A stretch of 64,000 nucleotides of DNA. Source: Clavaria fumosa (lineage: Eukaryota > Basidiomycota > Agaricomycetes > Agaricales > Clavariaceae). Where the stretch lies: NCBI GenBank assembly GCA_951802425.1, contig OX637796.1, forward strand, positions 1,798,001 to 1,862,000, in the 5' to 3' direction. The notes under the pieces were generated by a model. The model did not search any database, had not been told where the DNA came from, and was given only the letters and a program-made list of their open reading frames with translations. The translations under genes were made by a program, and so were the position numbers. Shown piece after piece: positions 58,918 through 64,000 of this stretch (its first letter is position 1; the number at the start of each line of letters is the position of its first letter).

Positions 58918-59005
58918 TGTCGCGGCGACATCACATGACCCTCAAAGATCACGGACACGTGACCTGTCACATGATCAGTAAGTCACGAGAACTCACATGA
59001 CCACC
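58918..59005 (+). mobile_element. 5' fragment of an LTR interrupted by the gypsy element
   Basis: TGTCGCGGCGACATCACATG onward aligns with the minus-strand start of the solo LTR at 7678 (TGTCGCGGCGACATCATGTG), including CACATGATCAGTAAGTCA and CTCACATGACCACC. The match stops exactly at 59005, where the TGTTAGG LTR begins. This is the pattern of a nested insertion. Confidence 0.85.
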
Positions 59006-59435
59006 TGTTAGGATCGCTTATGTAAGCCATCCCAAAGTGCAGTTGTGGAGAAACTGGGGAGGGTTGTTGGAAGGTCACATGACCTGTGGCTGTGGTCAGA
59101 TTACATAATCGTAAGATCACATGACCTGGGCCTGGGCGCATCACGTGATCTGAGAGGTCCGAGCGTGGGAACGCCGGCAAATGCCGAAGCGTTCGCTATA
59201 TATACTACGTCTTTTCCATTCTTGTACCCTTTTCCCCTTATCTTAGTATTGTTGTCATGACCTTACGCTTAAGTTGTGTGAGACCCAGTCTGATATAATA
59301 CTAAGATCCGCCTGTCCGCCCTAGCCCTGTGTCCTAACCCGGCTAGCCTGGACCCTTAATTTCAAACTGTGACACGTTGTCACAGCTCAGCCCCTATCAT
59401 CCTCTTCTCCTTTACCCTGCCCGCGGTGTGTAACA
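59006..59435 (+). repeat. 5' LTR of the gypsy element
   Basis: Begins TGTTAGGATC and ends GTGTGTAACA, so TGTTA/TAACA form a short terminal inverted repeat. It contains a TATATATA box (59197-59204) and CACATGACC, CACATGACC and CACGTGATC motifs in its first 140 bp. Its end was set by the inverted repeat because the 3' LTR is not in the window. Confidence 0.75.
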
Positions 59436-59518
59436 GAACCGCGCGAAATTTTTACTGTGTGTAGATACACGTGACCAGACCCAGAGGAAGTCAACTGTGA
59501 CCCTCCCCAAGTGATACC

Positions 59519-59854
59519 GAGTGCCCAAGGCCCGGAACTTTGTTTTACAGCTACGTACCAGTGAATCGTGTAGTGTACAGGGCAAGGAAAGGCCCCTACA
59601 TAGTCTTTCTGTAGTTTCCTGGTCCAGTGGACAGGGCCCTTGCTCTGTGACCATTGTCAGAAGGGCACACGGGCAACTCATTAGGAGTTGTGGAGTGACC
59701 ACCTGGGACACCATTTGGGCCCCACGTTAACAAAAGTTTCATAGAATAAGAGTTCTATAGGTACATAAGTACACAGAAGAGCAGCCTAAGAGGACAGGAC
59801 TGTTAAGAGATCGAAGAAATCCTGAGTGCCCAAGGCCTGGAACTTTATTTACAG
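59519..59854 (+). repeat. Duplicated motif in the retrotransposon leader
   Basis: GAGTGCCCAAGGCC then GGAACTTT, followed after a few bases by TTTACAG, occurs at 59519-59550 and again at 59824-59854, the second just before the gag-pol ATG. Both copies end in a TTTACAG that could act as a splice acceptor. Confidence 0.7.
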
Positions 59855-59869
59855 CATCCAGGGCCTGTG

Positions 59870-62800
59870 ATGGCAGACCATGTCGCCCCGCCTGTAGCCC
59901 AACCTATGAGGCTTGACCTATCTGTTGCCCCCTTTGATGGGCAGAAAAGGAACTTCCGTACATTCCTCCGATCCCTTCGCCTCCTGTTTATGGCGAACCC
60001 GACTGTCTATGCTGTGGACCTGGTGAAGGTCCTTTTTGCTCTGAGCAAAATTACTGGAGAAGGATTCGCTGCAGAGTGGGCGAATATGAAGGTGGAAGAG
60101 ATCCTGGGTAGTGGCAAGGCCGGAACCTGGGCAGAGTTTGTGGAGGAGATGAAGCGTGCATTCGATGACCCGAATGACCGTGCGACTGCCCTTGCCGATA
60201 TTGCAGGGCTGAAACAGGGTGCCATGACAGCACCAGAGTTCTTCGCGAAATTCGAGACGCTGTCCCGACGGGCGAAGTTGAGTGCAGAGAAGGACTCAGG
60301 AATCCTAGTCCATTGGCTGGAGTTGAACCTGAGTAGGAGGTTGGTGGAGAGAATCTATGGTGTCTCCCCGATGCCAGAGACATATGGAGAATGGAAGGTG
60401 CTGGCTGAGAGGCTTGATGCCCAGCAAAGGCGACTGGATGGGATACTCACGGAACGGACACCGCGACCCACTGTGACCCCTGCGCGACCCACCGCAACCC
60501 TACCGCGACCTGCCGTGACCGTTTCGCGACCTCTTGTGACCCCTCTGCTGTGTACTCCAGATGTGGCCATGGCCCGAGGATGGGCCCCTGCTGATGAGAG
60601 ATGTTGTTTCCGATGCCACCAGACTGGCCATGCTGTCCGTTTCTGCCCCCTGCCTGATACGCGTCTGCAGGTCCCAAGGGCCCAAACCCGGGCAGCACCA
60701 TGTGCCCCCCAAATGGCGGAGGGATATGAGAAAGAGATTGCACGGCTCCAAGCCTGCATAGAGCTGTGTGAGAGAGAGAGGAGGACTCCCACTGGGGAGA
60801 AGAAGTGTGCCAGCCCCCTTTCCGTCCCTGTGCCTGCTGCAAGTATACCCCGATATACTATCTTGCAGCGGAGACATACCCGAATTGGGGCTGAGGTGAA
60901 GGAGGAAGTGAGACTGGCAGAGCGCCTAACCAGAGTGCGGCCAGAAGTGCGGAAACATGTGCCACGAGAGCTAGCCATCCAGGTGCACTTGGAGGCTTTC
61001 AGCACTGGCAAAGGGACCACAATGAAGGCCCTTGTTGACTCAGGGTGCACCAACTGCTTCATGGATTTGGAGTGGGCGAAAGGAGTGGGACTGGAGCCAT
61101 CTCTCCTGCTGAACCCAATCACCATGTATAATGTGGATGGGACACAGAACAGGAATGGAAAGGTCCGGTATGGGATAGAGGTGCTGGTGAGAGTTGGTGA
61201 CCACCAGGAGCGGATCCACTTTCTGCTGGGAAAGACCCAGTCCCACAAGGTCATCCTTGGGCATGACTGGCTCAAGCGGCATAACCCGGATATCGACTGG
61301 CAGAAGGCAGAGCTGAGCCTTACCCGCTGCCCCCCACAGTGTTCCCCATCCCCTCGAGCCTCTGCACCCCTGAAAACGAGTACCCTCGCATCCACGAGTA
61401 TTCTGGACACCCGTTTTCCCAACTCTGGCCCTACCCCCGATTGGCCCAGCCGCTACCCTTTGGTGTTTAGTGAAGCGAAGTGGGATGAACTTCCCCGCTC
61501 CCGACCAGACTTCGATATTAAGATCGAGTTCAAAAAGGACCCTGAGCACCTCTCCTCCAAGCTGTATTCTTTGACACGGCAGGAGATGGTGGAGATGAAC
61601 CGTTGGGTGGATGAGCAGCTTGCTTCTGGACGAATCCGGCCCTCAAAATCCCCGTATGCCAGCCCCTTCTTCTTCAAACATGAGAAGGACAAACTGCGGC
61701 CAATCATCGACTACTCGAGGCTGAATGCACACCTGATCAAGGACAAGTACCCCCTCCCCCGCATCCGAGACACAGTGGATGTGCTTAAAGGAGCGTCGAT
61801 CTACTCTAAGATTGATGCAAAGGGAGGTTTCCCATCTATGCAGGTCTGGCCCGAGCACCAGCACCGCTGTGCCTTCCTGACACCCCGTGGACTCTTTGAA
61901 CCAGCTGTCATGTGGTTTGGACTGCAGAATGCCCCTGCTACCTTCCAACGCTTCATGAATCATGTGTTGAGGGAGGAGATTGCAGGAGGACATGTGAGGG
62001 CCTATGTGGATGATGTCATTGTGTTTGCAGAGGACTTGGCTACACACCGGTACTGGATGGATCGGGTCTTGAGGAAGTTTGGAGAGAATGGGTTGTGTCT
62101 CAAACTCAGTAAATGCGAGTTTGAGAAGAGCGAGATCATCTTCCTGGGGATGAAGATCTCCCACAACAGACTAGAGCATGATCCAGCCAAGGGTGCGGCA
62201 GTCCGAGATTGGCCACGTCCCAAGAATGTGAAGGATGTCCAGAGGTTCAATGGAATGCTGAACTACCTCCGCCGACACATCCCGAATCTTTCTGCCCGGG
62301 CAAAGCCACTCTTCCGGCTGACTGGGAATGTTCCATGGAAATGGGAGGAGGAGGAGGAAGCAGCCTTCCGAGATCTCCGCCAGGCACTCGTATCGGCCCC
62401 GGTCTTGGCTCTGCCTCAGGACAAAGGGAGATGGAAGGTAGAGACAGATGCAAGCAACCTGGCAACTGGTGGAGTGCTCTCGCAGCAGCAGATGGATGGA
62501 ACCTGGAGAGTTGTTGACTATATCTCCAAGGCCCTCACTGCAGCTGAGAAGAACTATGATGTGTACGACAAGGAGTTCTTGGCTGTGATTCGGGCACTTC
62601 GCGAGTGGCGAGCATACCTCATTGGAGCAGAGGAGACAATTGAGATCTGGACGGACCATGCAAACCTCCAGTACTTCCGGAAGCCCCAGAAGTTGAAGCC
62701 GAGGCAGGTTCGTTGGGTTGGAGAGCTCCAGTGCTTTGACTTTGAGATAAAGTATCGCACTGGCAAGTCGAATACAAAGGCAGATGCACTCTCCCGGAGA

Positions 62801-64000
62801 CCGGACTATGGAGAGATGGTGGAGGAGGATGCACCGGTGCAGGTTTTCCCGGAAACGGAAGTCCGTGTGTCATTCACATCGGAAATGGAGATGCTACTCC
62901 AGAAAAATAGCGCGGTACACATACAGAAGCCGGAGGAGCTTGATGATGAGTGGACACGAGATCGTGCTGGACTCTGGCGGAAGGGGATAGTCACTTGGGT
63001 CCCCCTAGGAGCTCGTGAGGCCGTTCTCGAGTTTGAGCATGACCTCCCTGCTGCTGGACACCCTGGGCCCCGGAAGTTGAGAGCAGCACTAGTGAAGGGT
63101 TATTGGTGGCCGGACATGGTAAAAGATGCGGATCGGTATGCCCAGGGGTGTGAGACATGCCAGCGGACGAAGCCCGACCGTACCAAGCGTGCTGCCCCAC
63201 TGCACCCCCATCTGGTGCCCGATGGTCCCTGGTCAGTGATTTCATGGGACATAGTCGGTCCCCTCCCCCTCTCCCGTGGACATAATGCCATCCTTGTTAT
63301 TGTCGACAAATTCACGAAACGGACACTGCTCGAAGCGATTGGGCTCGACCTCACAGGACTTGGAGCGGCGCGTCTCCTCCGGGATCGAGTGTTTCGTGAC
63401 CATGGAGTCCCTCACAAGGTTGTGAGTGACCGGGGGTCCCAGTTTGTGTCCCGCTTCATGAAGGAGTTCTACTCCATGATCCGGGTAAAGGCAAATCCAA
63501 GTACTGCCTTTCATCCACAGACTGATGGACAGACGGAACGGGCGAACCAGGAGATGGAGATCTATCTCCGGGCTTATGTGGACCATCTCCAGGATGACTG
63601 GGCTGAATGGTTGTCCACTGCGGAGTTTGCTCTTAATAATCGTGAGCACTCAGCGACAGGACAGACACCTTTCTTCCTCGATTATGGACGACACCCATGG
63701 AATGGGGGGCTCCGGCCACCTTCTGAGGTGAACCCGGCGGCAGACGAGTGGATGGCTAAGCTCACGGAGTCCCGAAGAGCAGCCAAGGAGGCAATGGAGA
63801 AAGCGGTGGCAGCGATGAAGAAGAGCTACGATAAGGGGAAACGCCCAAGTCGGGAGTACTCTGAGGGAGATCTGGTCTGGCTGGATACTAGAAACTTGAA
63901 GATGGACCGGCCCTGTAAAAAGCTTGACAACAAGAGAGCAGGCCCCTTTGCAGTTGAGGAGAAGGTGGGACCTGCTGGGTATCGCCTCAAGCTCCCTCGG
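59870..64000 (+). CDS. Gag-Pol polyprotein of Ty3/gypsy element (3' end outside window)
   Basis: One frame of 1377 codons with no stop, from ATG at 59870 to the window edge. Gag: MADHVAPPVAQP..., a capsid-like helical region (RTFLRSLRLLF, WAEFVEEMKRAF, EFFAKFETLSRRA), a fourfold 7-residue repeat (RPTVTPA type, about 60465-60545) and a CX2CX4HX4C zinc knuckle (CFRCHQTGHAVRFC). Protease: ALVDSGCTNCF. Reverse transcriptase: LRPIIDYSRLN, SKIDAKGGF, FGLQNAPATFQRF and catalytic YVDDVIVF (about 62003). RNase H: ETDASN, YDKEFLAV, WTDHANL. Integrase: zinc region H...H...CETC, then WDIVGPLP, VSDRGSQF and HPQTDGQTERANQ (DDE). The end reads RAGPFAVEEKVGPAGYRLKL; a chromodomain, if present, lies outside the window. 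Gag and Pol are fused without a frameshift. Confidence 0.95.
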   Translation, partial: MADHVAPPVAQPMRLDLSVAPFDGQKRNFRTFLRSLRLLFMANPTVYAVDLVKVLFALSKITGEGFAAEWANMKVEEILGSGKAGTWAEFVEEMKRAFDDPNDRATALADIAGLKQGAMTAPEFFAKFETLSRRAKLSAEKDSGILVHWLELNLSRRLVERIYGVSPMPETYGEWKVLAERLDAQQRRLDGILTERTPRPTVTPARPTATLPRPAVTVSRPLVTPLLCTPDVAMARGWAPADERCCFRCHQTGHAVRFCPLPDTRLQVPRAQTRAAPCAPQMAEGYEKEIARLQACIELCERERRTPTGEKKCASPLSVPVPAASIPRYTILQRRHTRIGAEVKEEVRLAERLTRVRPEVRKHVPRELAIQVHLEAFSTGKGTTMKALVDSGCTNCFMDLEWAKGVGLEPSLLLNPITMYNVDGTQNRNGKVRYGIEVLVRVGDHQERIHFLLGKTQSHKVILGHDWLKRHNPDIDWQKAELSLTRCPPQCSPSPRASAPLKTSTLASTSILDTRFPNSGPTPDWPSRYPLVFSEAKWDELPRSRPDFDIKIEFKKDPEHLSSKLYSLTRQEMVEMNRWVDEQLASGRIRPSKSPYASPFFFKHEKDKLRPIIDYSRLNAHLIKDKYPLPRIRDTVDVLKGASIYSKIDAKGGFPSMQVWPEHQHRCAFLTPRGLFEPAVMWFGLQNAPATFQRFMNHVLREEIAGGHVRAYVDDVIVFAEDLATHRYWMDRVLRKFGENGLCLKLSKCEFEKSEIIFLGMKISHNRLEHDPAKGAAVRDWPRPKNVKDVQRFNGMLNYLRRHIPNLSARAKPLFRLTGNVPWKWEEEEEAAFRDLRQALVSAPVLALPQDKGRWKVETDASNLATGGVLSQQQMDGTWRVVDYISKALTAAEKNYDVYDKEFLAVIRALREWRAYLIGAEETIEIWTDHANLQYFRKPQKLKPRQVRWVGELQCFDFEIKYRTGKSNTKADALSRRPDYGEMVEEDAPVQVFPETEVRVSFTSEMEMLLQKNSAVHIQKPEELDDEWTRDRAGLWRKGIVTWVPLGAREAVLEFEHDLPAAGHPGPRKLRAALVKGYWWPDMVKDADRYAQGCETCQRTKPDRTKRAAPLHPHLVPDGPWSVISWDIVGPLPLSRGHNAILVIVDKFTKRTLLEAIGLDLTGLGAARLLRDRVFRDHGVPHKVVSDRGSQFVSRFMKEFYSMIRVKANPSTAFHPQTDGQTERANQEMEIYLRAYVDHLQDDWAEWLSTAEFALNNREHSATGQTPFFLDYGRHPWNGGLRPPSEVNPAADEWMAKLTESRRAAKEAMEKAVAAMKKSYDKGKRPSREYSEGDLVWLDTRNLKMDRPCKKLDNKRAGPFAVEEKVGPAGYRLKLPR

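Larger units (their letters stand above)
59006..64000 (+). mobile_element. Ty3/gypsy LTR retrotransposon (5' part, continues past the window)
   Basis: It comprises a 430-bp 5' LTR, a leader of about 430 bp and one open gag-pol frame still open at the window end. The 3' LTR is outside the window. The uninterrupted frame suggests recent insertion or activity. Confidence 0.93.

Overview
The window is a eukaryotic, almost certainly basidiomycete (Agaricomycete-type) fungal chromosome segment. Almost every gene is cut by short introns of about 45-70 bp with GT...AG ends. Genes are packed on both strands without operons. The proteins are fungal housekeeping proteins (CCA1, QCR6, VAC8, SAC1, LEA1, CSN6, MCM5, a Nap1/SET protein), cell-wall enzymes (GH16 glucanase, GPI-type chitin deacetylase) and mobile elements typical of mushroom genomes (KDZ transposase, Ty3/gypsy). 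The species cannot be named from sequence alone.

Layout. 1-4.4 kb: an apparently intact KDZ-family transposase gene with a small divergent partner gene. 4.4-9.2 kb: a gene-poor repeat zone holding an LTR relative, a TA-flanked MITE, a solo LTR with a perfect 5-bp target duplication, and a second diverged LTR. 9.3-18 kb: CCA1, QCR6, GH16 glucanase and VAC8. 18.3-24.4 kb: an eroded ORF and a pseudo-copy of a gene tail, then an acyl-protein thioesterase and a BAG-domain cochaperone. 25.2-28.6 kb: an accessory pair, a zinc-finger protein with a possible caspase/CHAT-like His/Cys core convergent with a Uma2-like PD-(D/E)XK protein. 29-41.7 kb: acetyl-CoA transporter, a GIGYF-like GYF protein, an SprT-like protease with SUMO-interacting motifs, and a cytochrome P450. 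43.4-57.6 kb: two tRNA-Lys genes, SAC1, LEA1, a TMEM205-like protein, CSN6, tRNA-Thr, MCM5, a Nap1/SET histone chaperone and chitin deacetylase. 58.9-64 kb: a Ty3/gypsy retrotransposon (5' LTR plus an uninterrupted gag-pol frame running off the window) inserted inside an LTR of another family.

The conserved genes have unrelated cellular roles (tRNA maturation, respiration, vacuole inheritance, lipid signalling, splicing, replication, cell wall), so no pathway cluster is apparent. The parts most worth a second look are the zinc-finger/His-Cys gene with its Uma2-like neighbour, the KDZ locus with its divergent partner, dense CACRTGA motifs shared by unrelated LTRs, and two independent cases where a gene's 3' end is duplicated downstream. 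Exon boundaries were inferred by eye from splice signals and reading-frame continuity. CDS coordinates give the full span from start to stop, including introns.
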